Of a DNA stretch of 64,000 bases, positions 34,530-43,355 are shown piece after piece; within the stretch, counting starts at the first letter, position 1, and every line of letters starts with the position of its first letter. Both the position numbers and the translations under genes were made by a program. Under the pieces are notes generated by a model. That model made no database searches, had not been told where the DNA came from, and saw only the letters and a program-made list of their open reading frames with translations. The stretch spans positions 1,205,001 through 1,269,000 of the forward strand of contig NZ_CP069396.1 in NCBI RefSeq assembly GCF_016887565.1. The letters run 5' to 3'. Origin of the DNA: Archangium violaceum. GTDB taxonomy: Bacteria; Myxococcota; Myxococcia; Myxococcales; Myxococcaceae.

Positions 34530-34986
34530 TCTTGAGAAGAGCGCGCTAGAGCCGGGAAGGCGAAGCTCGGGCCGGTGGAGGCCACCAGGGCACGGCATTA
34601 GTAGGCTACGGTATCGGCGCCAGAAGCCAGGACGAGGGGCGAAGGGCTCGCCACTTGTCACCCGGCGAGGGGTCCAAGGGGACCAAAAAAGGACCAAATC
34701 GAACGGACGCGCTTGGACTCGCCCGGACAGATGGGAGCCCCATTTTCAGAGGGAAAACGGGGGGTGTGCCTCTGGGCCCGAGTGGGGGCGGATCCGCCGT
34801 TAGCGGCTTCGATTCCCGCCACCTCCACATTCAGAATCCTGCGCCTGCCTCCACACCGAGGGCAGGCGAGCGGTTTCGTGTCGTGATGGACCGTGGGAGT
34901 AGCCCGCTCTACGACGGGCCTTACGAGGCGCCTTCGTCATCCGGCTCGAGGATGTCGATGCTGACGAGACCCGCGAGATTCTCGGC
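34530..34986. other. Gap with att-like segment, no gene
   Basis: No convincing coding region. It contains the tmRNA-like 3' end at 34803 and, at its right end on the minus strand, a 20-codon scrap ending SIDILEPDDEGAS stop that looks like the C-terminus of a lost gene. Confidence 0.45.
34803..34828 (+). repeat. tmRNA/tRNA 3'-end-like segment, candidate att site
   Basis: GCGGCTTCGATTCCCGC folds like a T-arm (TTCGATT loop; one C/C mismatch in the stem) and is followed by CACCTCCAC, the usual 3' acceptor of tmRNA genes. The CCA is incomplete (CACA) and no 5' half exists here. Integrative elements often leave such a 3'-end copy. It lies 270 bp after the immunity gene and could mark one edge of the toxin island. 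Confidence 0.5.
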
Positions 34987-35625
34987 TCAAGCGGTGGCCT
35001 TGTGCCGTGCCTGCTCTTCCGCGTAGAGCGCCCGCTCCTCCGCGAATGCCTTCGCCACGCTCGGCCGGTCCCGCAGGCGCGCGAAGTAGGCGCTGATCGC
35101 CGGCCACTTCTTCAGGTCGATTGGCGTCACCACGGACCAGTTCAGGACCGTGAACAGGTACGCGTCCGCGACGCTGAAGCGGTCGAGGAGGAACTCGCGG
35201 CCGTTCAGGTGCTTCTCCAGATGGGAGAGGCGGGACGTCCCCTTCTCCAGCGCGTAGGCCTTCGCGCCCTCGGGGGCCTTCGCGTCGAGGAGCGGCCCGA
35301 AGAGCGCCTTGTGCAGCTCGGTCCCGATGAAGCACAGCCACTCGTGCAACCGGGCGCGCTCCATGCGGTCCGTCGGCGCGAGCTTCGCCCCGGGGAAGAA
35401 GTCGGCCACGTACTGAAGGATCGCCGCGTTCTCCGTGAGGATGTCGCCGTCATCGGTGCGGAGGGTCGGGACGAGGCCGAGCGGATGGATGTCCCGGAAG
35501 TCCTTCCCGTCGCGCGTGAGCTTCGTCTTCGGGTCGACCTCGATGAACGTGGCGTCCTCGCCTGCCTCGTGGAACGCGATTCGGGCCGCCATCGAACAGG
35601 CCAGGGGCGAATAATAGAGTTGCAT
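34987..35625 (-). CDS. Glutathione S-transferase
   Basis: 212 residues, ATG at 35625 with GGAGGAAATGCC in front. The thioredoxin-fold N-domain (MQLYYSPLACSMAARIAFHE) has the Ser/Cys of beta-class GSTs near position 10. The cis-Pro is in LGLVPTL and the glutathione gamma-glutamyl contact in LTENAAILQYVAD. The helical C-domain runs about 85-205 (FSVADAYLFTVLNW is the N-capping box). It conjugates or reduces electrophiles with glutathione. Divergent from a LysR gene 101 bp away, a usual arrangement for inducible detoxification. Confidence 0.92.
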   Translation of the reverse strand: MQLYYSPLACSMAARIAFHEAGEDATFIEVDPKTKLTRDGKDFRDIHPLGLVPTLRTDDGDILTENAAILQYVADFFPGAKLAPTDRMERARLHEWLCFIGTELHKALFGPLLDAKAPEGAKAYALEKGTSRLSHLEKHLNGREFLLDRFSVADAYLFTVLNWSVVTPIDLKKWPAISAYFARLRDRPSVAKAFAEERALYAEEQARHKATA

Positions 35626-35726
35626 GGCATTTCCTCCAGGGGGTCTCGTTCCGTTCGCCGGAACGAGCGTTACTCTGCGCATCCCGGGGTCATGCGTCCA
35701 ACGCATCCTTGGCATAGACTCGATGC

Positions 35727-36656
35727 ATGAACGACATTGCTCCCCCTCCGAGCCCCCGCCTCGACGTGCGCGACCTTCGCGTCGTGCTCGCCCTGGCCTC
35801 CGCCGGCACCACGGCGCAGGCCGCGTCCGTGCTGCACCTCACGCAGCCAGCGGTGAGCCGTGCGCTCCTCGCGGCGGAGGACAAGCTCGGCACGCGCCTC
35901 TTCGACCGTACGCCTCGCGGACTCGTCCCCACCGCGGCGGGGCAGCGCCTCGTCACCGGCGCGACGCGCCTTCTGGTGGAGATGGGCGACCTCGAGCATC
36001 TCGTGCGCGCGCCGGTGGCTCCGCCCACGCGCCTCCGCCTCGTCTGCGAGTGCTACACCGTCTACCACTGGCTCCCGTCCACGCTCATGAGACTGCGCAA
36101 GAGCCTGCCGGAGCTCGAGGTCGCGCTGGCGGTGGAGCACACGTACGCTCCCGTCGCGGCGCTCGAGGCCGGGGAGATAGACGTCGCGCTCGTCACGACG
36201 TCGGTGGTCCCTCGCGGCAGGCTCGAGGAGCGTCGGATCTTCTCCGATGAGGTCGTGTTCATCATGTCGGCGTCGCACCCGCTCGCGGCGCGCAAGACGC
36301 TCACGCCCGAGGACCTCCGCGAGAACACGCTCCTCATCGGGCAGGGCGCGCCGGCGGAGTCGCACTGGTTCATGGCGAGCGTGTTCGGCCGGTCGAGGCC
36401 GAGGCTTCGCCTCGAGCGGCTGCCGCTCACGGAGGCGATCCTCGACGTGACACGTGCGGGCATGGGCGTCGCGGTGCTCTCCGAGTGGATCGCCAGCCCG
36501 CACCTCGGCAAGGGGGAGCTCGTCGCGAAGCGTCTCGCGTCGGGGCCTCTTCTGCGACCCTGGCGCCTCGCGTGGCGGCGGGAGAGCGATGGCGCCGCGC
36601 TCCGCCTCCTGTCCGCGCTCGAGGCCACGGCGCCCCGAGGGCTTCTGGCTGGCTGA
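35727..36656 (+). CDS. LysR-family transcriptional regulator
   Basis: 309 residues. The winged HTH at about 12-72 reads LDVRDLRVVLALASAGTTAQ and TQPAVSRALLAAEDKLGTRL. The effector-binding domain spans about 100-300 (PTRLRLVCECYTVYHWLPS through TRAGMGVAVLSEWIASPHL). It resembles MetR-like members by its aromatic N-lobe start. Divergent from the glutathione S-transferase; the 101-bp gap would hold the T-N11-A operator and autoregulation site. Confidence 0.92.
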   Translation: MNDIAPPPSPRLDVRDLRVVLALASAGTTAQAASVLHLTQPAVSRALLAAEDKLGTRLFDRTPRGLVPTAAGQRLVTGATRLLVEMGDLEHLVRAPVAPPTRLRLVCECYTVYHWLPSTLMRLRKSLPELEVALAVEHTYAPVAALEAGEIDVALVTTSVVPRGRLEERRIFSDEVVFIMSASHPLAARKTLTPEDLRENTLLIGQGAPAESHWFMASVFGRSRPRLRLERLPLTEAILDVTRAGMGVAVLSEWIASPHLGKGELVAKRLASGPLLRPWRLAWRRESDGAALRLLSALEATAPRGLLAG

Positions 36657-36686
36657 GGAGCGGATGGGCCCTATCGCTCCTCCGGG

Positions 36687-37384
<698 letters not shown>

Positions 37385-37545
37385 CGTCTTCTTGACCGTG
37401 ACGCATGAGAACACGCACCCCGTTGGGTGCTGTCACGTACTCCAACACCCGGCGCCTGCCTCTACATCCGACACAGGCGAAGAAATACAGTGCGAACGTC
37501 TTGCGCAGCAGCCCGGCTCAATCCAGTCGCGGCGTCCGCTCCTCC
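37385..37545 (-). pseudogene. IS91-family transposase, C-terminal remnant
   Basis: Minus-strand reading gives LDWAGLLRKTFALYFFACVG followed by CRGRRRVLEYV, the zinc-ribbon-like tail of IS91/ISCR transposases (normally W-A-x-L-L-x-R-x-F-x-V-D-x-x-x-C-x-x-C-G-G). The CxxC pair is partly mutated and the frame has a stop. A less decayed relative lies at 58.4 kb. Confidence 0.5.
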
Positions 37546-37829
37546 TTCGGTTCCGCCTTCGCTGCTGCCTCAGGCGGCGGGCTCTCTTCTTGCGGCTTCG
37601 GCTCCGCACTCGCTCGAGGGAGCATCTCCTCGCTTCGACATGTCCGCCCACCGGATTGACGTGTCAATCCGCCGGGCCGACATACCCCCGCTCCCGGGAT
37701 GCAGGACTACCGCCGCTCTGTGGAGCCCTAGGCCACGGGCAGGCACGCGGCTTGCTGACGCACGTGAGCCCTTTTCGAGGGGCATGCCGTCGCACCGACC
37801 ACCGCAATCGAAGCAAGGAGAACGAATTC
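37546..37829. other. Leader region before the Hint-domain gene
   Basis: No gene seen. TTGACGTGTCAATCCGCC near 37655 contains TTGACGTGTCAA, a 12-bp palindrome (about 37656-37667) that could be an operator. The ribosome site AAGGAGAACG is at 37815-37824. Confidence 0.4.
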
Positions 37830-39680
37830 ATGTCGACCCGTATCAACGTCGCGAAATCACCCGCTCTGCTGCGCAAGATGCTCTGGGGGGGTCTGCTGGT
37901 GGGGCTCATGGGGCCGCCCGCCGCGAGCGCGCTGCCGGCTGGCGGGCAGAACAGCCAGATCGATTGGACGCAGTCCGAGTTCTCGGGAGTGGCTCGTCCC
38001 GAGGCGCTATCCCTCGCAGAGCTGAAGACATATCACGAGGATCGCAGCTACGTCCGGAGCCTGGTGAAGCCGGACGTCGCCACGAGCCTCGACTACTCGG
38101 ACCCGCGGATGTTCCGGTTCGTCCTCGCCCGCCTGAAGATGGCCGGGAAGACGCCGCAGACGGCGCCCCGTCTCTTTGCCCTCATCAACCAGCGGCGAGC
38201 CGCCGATCAACTGCATCCGCGAAAGACGGAGCGCACACAGACGCTCACGGCCACCCGGACGCCCCAGCACTTCATCAACTCGACCAACTTCCTCACCGAG
38301 AGCAGCCCGTACATGGAGGCCAACGCGCTGGTCACCTACCCCGGCGTGGCCAACTACCTCTATGTCGACAGTGCCAGCTGGGACAACAACGACACCGCCC
38401 TCGGGGCGATGGCGTACGCCGAGAAGTACAGTGGCTCCATCGTGAGGTCGGTGGCGGTCGGGGACATCACTCTCACCAGCGCGCTGGATTACGTGGTGGA
38501 CTCGTACTCTCTCATCGACTCGGCCACGGGCCTGCAGGAGACCTACACCCTCCGCGAGAACAACAGGAGGTGCCAGTTCGACCTGTCCACACTGAATATC
38601 ACCGACCCCGTGAACACGACGGGCGGACAGTGCGTGGACATCTGCCTGAACCGGACCTGGACGGGTGATTGCGACTACGACCTGACCGGAACCCCGTGGG
38701 CGTTGAAGATCCCCTTGTCCGGCTCCATCGGCATCTCCTTCAACAACCCCAACTGCGTCTTCGATGCCAACAGGATCGCGCAGTACCAGAACGGAAGCGT
38801 GACGCCTCCGGGAAACATCAAGGTCGTGTTGACCAACGTGGGAGGCGGCTGCGACGTGGACAGCAGCAATGCCCTGTCCACCCCGATGCAGAACTTCTGG
38901 CAGCACGTCACGCTCTCCCCTGACGGCAAGACGCTGAGCTGGAATCTCACGGGCGCGGACGCGGCGCTCTTCGACCCGAGCTGTCGGCAGGTCCAGGACC
39001 AGCTGGATCTCACCATGATTCTGGGCATTCCGATGAAGCAGGGAGCCGTTGAGATTCCGCCCCGTCCCATCGTCATCAGCAACGATCCAGACTCCCAGGC
39101 CACGGACTACCAGTTGCCGTGCATGACCATGACGAACAGCTGCCTCGCCGAAGGCACGAAGGTGCAACTGGCCGACGGCCGCAGGGTGCCCATCGAGTCC
39201 ATCCGGATCGGCGACAAGATCTTCAACCCCTTCCACCCGGGCGCCCAGGAGCTCACCGTGACCGACATCGCCAAGGGCTTCGAGACCGTGCCCATGGTTC
39301 GCATCAAGGACAAGGCTGGGAGGGAGCTGCTGATGACGGAGATGCACCCCATCGCCACGGTGGACCGGGGCATGGTGCAGGCCCGGAAGCTGCGCGTGGG
39401 AGACAAGGTCCAGACCCAGACCGGCATCAGCCCACTGGTGAGCGTCACCCGCGAGCCGTTCGGCGGAAAGGTGCACAACCTCAAGGTCGGCTCGAACGAG
39501 GAAGCCCTGAAGCTGGGCCCGGATCAGACCGTGGTGTACGCGAACGGCTTCCTCGTCGGTGACGGGCAGATCCAGCAGAAGTACGAGTCCGCCGAGCAGA
39601 ATGCCAACGCGAGGCTCGACATGCGCACGCGTGTGGACAAGCGCTGGCGCCAGGACTACGTGAAGAGCGCCACCCGGTAG
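37830..39680 (+). CDS. Secreted protein with C-terminal Hint (Hedgehog/intein) domain
   Basis: 616 residues, ATG at 37830 after AAGGAG. Signal peptide (LWGGLLVGLMGPPAASALPA). Residues about 40-430 are a beta-rich exoprotein region with few cysteines and no family I recognise. A Hint domain begins with the candidate nucleophile Cys near 438 (NSCLAEGTKVQLADGRRVPI). It continues with the block-B His in LLMTEMHPIATV and ends VVYANGFLVGDGQI, with no C-terminal Asn-nucleophile splice junction. This is the Hedgehog-like or A-type bacterial Hint form that self-cleaves at its N-edge Cys. Cleavage would release the N-terminal part. A basic tail follows. Converges with the AraC gene. Confidence 0.8.
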   Translation: MSTRINVAKSPALLRKMLWGGLLVGLMGPPAASALPAGGQNSQIDWTQSEFSGVARPEALSLAELKTYHEDRSYVRSLVKPDVATSLDYSDPRMFRFVLARLKMAGKTPQTAPRLFALINQRRAADQLHPRKTERTQTLTATRTPQHFINSTNFLTESSPYMEANALVTYPGVANYLYVDSASWDNNDTALGAMAYAEKYSGSIVRSVAVGDITLTSALDYVVDSYSLIDSATGLQETYTLRENNRRCQFDLSTLNITDPVNTTGGQCVDICLNRTWTGDCDYDLTGTPWALKIPLSGSIGISFNNPNCVFDANRIAQYQNGSVTPPGNIKVVLTNVGGGCDVDSSNALSTPMQNFWQHVTLSPDGKTLSWNLTGADAALFDPSCRQVQDQLDLTMILGIPMKQGAVEIPPRPIVISNDPDSQATDYQLPCMTMTNSCLAEGTKVQLADGRRVPIESIRIGDKIFNPFHPGAQELTVTDIAKGFETVPMVRIKDKAGRELLMTEMHPIATVDRGMVQARKLRVGDKVQTQTGISPLVSVTREPFGGKVHNLKVGSNEEALKLGPDQTVVYANGFLVGDGQIQQKYESAEQNANARLDMRTRVDKRWRQDYVKSATR

Positions 39681-39720
39681 GTGCGCGGGCTCCCCTCGAC
39701 CGGTAGCGCGGCGAGTCCCT

Positions 39721-40695
39721 TCACCGGCCTCGCCGCGACGTGAGCGCCGACCCGTGGCGGCTCCGTGACGGGGCCTCGCCGTGCCAACGTTGCCACGCGC
39801 GCGTGAAGGAGGCCTGTTCGGCGAACCCCACGCGGGCGGCGATCTCCCCGAGCGTCAGCACGCCTTCGTCCAGCAGTTGCTCCGCGCGATCGCGCCGCAC
39901 CTCGTCCAGCACCTCCACGAACGAGGTGCGGTTCAGCGCGAGCCTGCGTTGCAGCGAGCGCACGCTGAGCCCCAATGCCGGGGCCACCTCGCCGATGGTG
40001 GGGAGGGCGGGCAGTCGCTGCACCGCCAGGGCGCGCACGGCCACGAGCAGCGCGTCAACCGTGCGCTGCTCGGCGCCCACCATGGCCTTGAGCGTCGCCA
40101 GCAGCCGCGGGTCGGCGCTGCGCAGTGGCGTCGCCCAGTCGCCCGCGGAGAAGTGTATCGCGGTGCGCCGCGTGCCGAACCGCAGGCGGGACGTGCCGAG
40201 CAGCTCGACCCATCGCGTGCGCGACTCGGGGTGGGGCTCGGCCAGCTCGAGCGATGGTAGCTCGAGCGGTCGGCTCGCCAGCGTCCGCATCCGCGCCAGC
40301 AGGATGCCGAGCACCAGCAAGTCACTCTCGAGCTCCCCGGGGAAGTGCGGCTGGTTGATGATGGCCACGCGGCACACGCCGCTCCGCAGCCGCTCGAGGA
40401 GCAACTGGACGCCGGGCGCGACGAGTGGAAACACGCGCTGGGCCACCGTGAGGGCGGCCCCCACCGTCGCCGATGACGCCGCGAGGTAGTCCACCACGGC
40501 CATCATGCCCAGGGGCATCTCCAACCCCACCTCGAGCGGGAGCGTCCGCCGGCCGGTGCGCGCAATGGCTCGGGTCCACAGCGTCGCGAGCTCCGGGTCA
40601 TCATCGATGGGGCCGACCTTCAGCCGCGGAACGTCGACCCCGAAGCGGCCCAGCATCTCGATGATGGCCTGCGCGGTGGCGGGCACGACGGGCAT
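39721..40695 (-). CDS. AraC-family regulator (OruR/ArgR-like N-domain)
   Basis: 324 residues. N-terminal ligand domain of the Arabinose_bd type (about 15-195). C-terminal double HTH at about 225-315: GEVAPALGLSVRSLQRRLAL and GEIAARVGFAEQASFTRAW, the second being the signature helix. It is divergent from the truncated acetyltransferase gene (77-bp gap), whose intact ancestor may have been its target. Confidence 0.9.
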   Translation of the reverse strand: MPVVPATAQAIIEMLGRFGVDVPRLKVGPIDDDPELATLWTRAIARTGRRTLPLEVGLEMPLGMMAVVDYLAASSATVGAALTVAQRVFPLVAPGVQLLLERLRSGVCRVAIINQPHFPGELESDLLVLGILLARMRTLASRPLELPSLELAEPHPESRTRWVELLGTSRLRFGTRRTAIHFSAGDWATPLRSADPRLLATLKAMVGAEQRTVDALLVAVRALAVQRLPALPTIGEVAPALGLSVRSLQRRLALNRTSFVEVLDEVRRDRAEQLLDEGVLTLGEIAARVGFAEQASFTRAWQRWHGEAPSRSRHGSALTSRRGR

Positions 40696-40772
40696 GCCGC
40701 GGTTCTAGCGCGTGGCGCACGAAGACAAAAGACTGGCGCGCTCGGACAAACGCCTGAACGCACTGTAGGCGC

Positions 40773-40999
40773 ATGACTGCTGCGCACTTGCTGGCCAGGG
40801 CGTTTCACGATGATCCCTTCATCCGCTGGGCGGAGCCCGACCCCGCCCGGAGAGCACGAACGATGAACACGGTGTTCGAGGCGACGCTCGAGCACTCGGG
40901 CCGGCACGGCGGGCAGCTGTTCGAGCCCGGGGTCGGCTCGGTGGACTGGAAGCCTCCGGCGCATGCGGGCATGGGCCTCGGGACCATCATCCCAGGAAG
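40773..40999 (+). pseudogene. GNAT acetyltransferase, truncated after ~75 codons
   Basis: MTAAHLLARAFHDDPFIRWA and ARRARTMNTVFEATLEHSGR are the start of a GNAT-fold enzyme. WKPPAHAGMGLG is the strand before the acetyl-CoA loop. The frame then runs into the 52-bp repeat at 41000, which adds RVSDDL and a stop. The acetyl-CoA-binding half is missing. Confidence 0.7.
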
Positions 41000-41040
41000 G
41001 GTGTCAGACGATTTGTAGGAGACGAGGTGTCGAGACGAGG
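41000..41040 (+). repeat. 52-bp REP-like element R1 (right end lost)
   Basis: GGTGTCAGACGATTTGTAGG then AGACGAGGTGTCGAGACGAG; the final TTTGACACC arm is absent. It truncates the GNAT gene and abuts an N-terminal RAYT fragment on its other side. Confidence 0.75.
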
Positions 41041-41191
41041 TGCTGTTCACCTCCGGGCTGGGACGCAGCAACAGCTGTCCCTGGAAGCACCTGGACGTGA
41101 CGAAATAGTAGCCCTCCTCCTCGAACATCCTCAGTGGCCAGCCCATCCCCTCCCCTTGCGTACAGTCGGCACTCAGCACGGCCGGTTGCAC
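41041..41191 (-). pseudogene. REP-associated tyrosine transposase (RAYT), N-terminal fragment
   Basis: Minus-strand frame MGWPLRMFEEEGYYFVTSRC then FQGQLLLRPSPEVN corresponds to the first ~45 residues of RAYTs (strand one before the HUH motif). It is cut exactly where repeat R1 begins. The C-terminal fragment at 31.3 kb starts about 15 residues after this break. Confidence 0.6.
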
Positions 41192-41413
41192 TCCACGGGC
41201 CAGCCCTCAAGCCCCTGGAAAGACGAGGGGCAGGGAGTTTCACCCGTCCAGGCCATGGACCGTTCGAATCCCTGTCCTGCGCATCGAGTTCTTTGACACC
41301 TTCTCGACACCTTCTCGGGGCGTTCTGTGCTCACTTTCTGCGGCTTGGCCCTCTATTTGTTGTGAGTACGCATCGAGTCGGATGCGCCCAACTCCAATTC
41401 AAGGGATGTCATC
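41192..41413. other. Intergenic with half repeats
   Basis: Contains CTTTGACACCTTCTCGACAC near 41290, half of the GGTGTCA-type repeat, and the likely promoter of the crystallin-like gene. No gene seen. Confidence 0.4.
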
Positions 41414-41860
41414 ATGAAACGAACGCTGATTGCGGTGGGAGTCATGCTGTCTCTCATTGGTGGGAGCGCCATGGCGGGCACCATCGACTTCTACGAGGGC
41501 AACGAGGGGACGCAGAACAAGATCGGAACCATCACGGACGAGCCCGGTCAGAGCATCAATTTGAAGAAGTCCAACATCCCCAACGACGAGATACGCTCAC
41601 TCGTCCTGCGTCAGGTGCGCCCGGGCACCGTCATCACACTGTACGACGACCCAAGGGGCCGCGCCTCCAAGGACGACTGGGCGAGGATCTACGTTTTTGC
41701 GCCGGGGAGTAAGAGCTTTGAAAACTACCTCATCCCAACCTTTGAGAGGAGCGAGACCTTCCTTATCGCGAGTGTCAAATACCACCGCAAGAATGGCCTT
41801 GATGGGAAGGTCTCACACATCAAGGTCGAGTGCCTCGACATCTATCCCGGGTTTTGTTGA
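41414..41860 (+). CDS. Secreted beta/gamma-crystallin-like protein
   Basis: 148 residues. The signal peptide MKRTLIAVGVMLSLIGGSAM ends before AGTID. The mature sequence IDFYEGNEGTQNKIG, DEIRSLVLRQVRPGTVITLY and DDPRGRASKDDWARIYVF follows a beta/gamma-crystallin Greek-key pair: FYE strand, then a S-L-x-L-R Ca-site-like strand and aromatic corner. Myxococcus protein S is a well-known spore-coat member of this fold. A single Cys pair sits at the C-terminus (VECLDIYPGFC). Ca-binding is plausible but the canonical N/D-N/D-x-x-S/T-S motif is degenerate. Confidence 0.65.
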   Translation: MKRTLIAVGVMLSLIGGSAMAGTIDFYEGNEGTQNKIGTITDEPGQSINLKKSNIPNDEIRSLVLRQVRPGTVITLYDDPRGRASKDDWARIYVFAPGSKSFENYLIPTFERSETFLIASVKYHRKNGLDGKVSHIKVECLDIYPGFC

Positions 41861-41884
41861 CACCCTTCCCCGAGAGGGTGTCAA
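41857..41884. terminator. Hairpin at the end of the crystallin-like gene
   Basis: TTGACACCCT and AGGGTGTCAA are perfect 10-bp arms around TTCCCCGAG's middle bases. The arms contain the same GGTGTCAA terminal motif as the dispersed 52-bp repeats, so it may be a collapsed repeat now acting as a transcript end. Confidence 0.55.
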
Positions 41885-41949
41885 AGAACTTGAGTCATGC
41901 GGCCCGGCAAGATGCGCGGCGGGAAGGAGAAGAGCGGGAAGCTGGGAAA

Positions 41950-42001
41950 GGTGTCAGACGATTTGTAGGCGGCGAGGTGTCGGAACGAGTCCTTTGACAC
42001 C
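41950..42001 (+). repeat. 52-bp REP-like element R2 (complete)
   Basis: Starts GGTGTCAGACGATTTGTAGG and ends GAGTCCTTTGACACC, so the tips are inverted repeats GGTGTCA/TGACACC. It lies between the crystallin-like and reductase-like genes. It differs from R3 (inverted) at only about four positions. Confidence 0.82.
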
Positions 42002-42076
42002 TTCCCCGGACACCTTCCCCGGGCGCCAGCGACCGGAAGTGTCCCGCCGCCTACTCCGCCGTGGTACATCGGCGCC

Positions 42077-42631
42077 ATGGGCCTCTTGACCTTCGGACTC
42101 AACGTGACGCTGGACGGGTGCTGCGACCATCGCGAGGGGATCGCGGACGACGAGCTGCACGACTACTTCACGCAGCTGATGGACGCAGCCGGGGCGATGC
42201 TGTGGGGGCGCGTCACGTACGAGCTCATGGAGAGCGCTTGGCCGGCGGTGGCGCGCGACGAGAGCGCGCCACGCGCGATGCGGGAGTGGGCGCGCAAGCT
42301 GGAGGCCAAGCCGAAGTATGTGGTCTCGGCCTCGCGCCGCGACTTCCCGTGGAACAACACCTTCCGCATCGAGGGGGATTTGCGTGAGGCCGTAACGCAG
42401 CTGAAGGAGAAGACCCCGCAAGGCGTGCTAGTGGGCAGTCCCACGCTCTCGGCGGCGCTCGAACGGCTGGGGCTGATCGATGAGTACCGTCTCGTCGTCC
42501 ACCCCGTCTTCGCCGGCCACGGGCCAACCTTGTTTCAGGGCCTGGAGCCCTCGCGGCGCCTCGAGCTCGTCTCGACGAGCCGCCTGAAGTCCGGCCAGGT
42601 CGCGCTGCATTACCGCCGCAAAGAGGGATGA
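42077..42631 (+). CDS. Dihydrofolate-reductase-family (RibD C-terminal fold) protein
   Basis: 184 residues. LLTFGLNVTLDGCCD is the first beta strand with the family's S/T-L-D-G. GAMLWGRVTYELMESAWPAV carries the G-R-x-T-Y helix that binds NADPH. VLVGSPTLSAALERLGLIDE is the late G-G/S-x-x-L helix, and DEYRLVVHPVFAGHGPTLF the substrate-side strand. Members are NADPH-dependent reductases of unknown substrate. Single gene; its 3' end faces a small unknown gene on the other strand. Confidence 0.85.
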   Translation: MGLLTFGLNVTLDGCCDHREGIADDELHDYFTQLMDAAGAMLWGRVTYELMESAWPAVARDESAPRAMREWARKLEAKPKYVVSASRRDFPWNNTFRIEGDLREAVTQLKEKTPQGVLVGSPTLSAALERLGLIDEYRLVVHPVFAGHGPTLFQGLEPSRRLELVSTSRLKSGQVALHYRRKEG

Positions 42632-42636
42632 CCCGA

Positions 42637-42855
42637 TCAGGCCGGGCAGTCCTCGTCGTCGAAGTCGAAGTACTCGCAGACCTCGTTGAGGACGCCCTGG
42701 ATGAGCTGGTCGACGATCGCGTTCTCTTCAGGCGTGTCGGTGTGCTTGTGCGCCCGTCGCCAGCCGTACGTGGCGCCTTCCTCCACCGCGCGGCGGAGGA
42801 CGTCGTAGGCGCGGACCTTCATCCCACCGTGCACGGATCGCTTCGTTCGCTTCAT
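42637..42855 (-). CDS. Small acidic/basic protein of unknown function
   Basis: 72 residues, ATG at 42855 with GGAGG 6 nt upstream. A basic start (MKRTKRSVHGGMKVRAYDVL) and strongly acidic end (CEYFDFDDEDCPA) flank a helix (TPEENAIVDQLIQGVLNEVC). The helix pattern and ribosome site make it a likely real gene; no family recognised. Confidence 0.6.
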   Translation of the reverse strand: MKRTKRSVHGGMKVRAYDVLRRAVEEGATYGWRRAHKHTDTPEENAIVDQLIQGVLNEVCEYFDFDDEDCPA

Positions 42856-43198
42856 GCTTGGCCTCCTCTCCCGTCGAGCGCGAGCTGCTCGCCCGGCGCC
42901 GCGTTCTCCTCGTCGCCGGCCTCGACATCGATGCAGGGACGGTGTCAAAGGATTCGAAGCGAGGGGCTTGAGTGAGAACGAGGCTCGGGCGTGGACGGGT
43001 AACCGACCGCTCTTCAAGTCATTCCGATGACTTGGCGTTGGCCCACAGGGTGCATCCGGCCTGGAGACTCGTGCGTATCGGACATGGCCGCCTTGCGGTG
43101 GGCGACGGAAGCACACCACGCCTGAGCGCGACGAACGCAACGGGCGCATCGGATCGCGCTCTGCCGCGCTTGGGGCGACAGGGGCGCGTATCTCATGG
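42856..43198. other. Gap with half repeat, no gene
   Basis: ACGGTGTCAAAGGATTCG near 42940 is half of the 52-bp repeat family. Nothing else is recognisable. Confidence 0.4.
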
Positions 43199-43310
43199 TC
43201 ACCGAGGAGGCCCTTCGAGCACCACGCGCTCACGGCCCTCCCGGTCATAGGCCAACACCCGCATGTCAGGCCCCGTGGAGACGAAGAGCTCCGACCCGAG
43301 CGCCCAGCGC
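43199..43310 (-). pseudogene. Propeller-type fragment
   Basis: Minus-strand frame WALGSELFVSTGPDMRVLAY then DREGRERVVLEGPPR stop looks like one blade and the end of a beta-propeller protein. The upstream part is gone. Confidence 0.35.
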
Positions 43311-43355
43311 GGTATGTGTGCCCATCCCCTTTGGTGTTGAGGTACCGTTGGCGCC

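Noticed and set aside
34803-34828. A complete tmRNA or tRNA gene
   Set aside because: Only the T-arm and part of the acceptor strand are present; no 5' half or anticodon arm could be found upstream.
42972-43250. Small plus-strand frame between the reductase-like and desaturase genes
   Set aside because: No ribosome site, no domain, and Arg/Ser-rich composition typical of non-coding GC-rich DNA.
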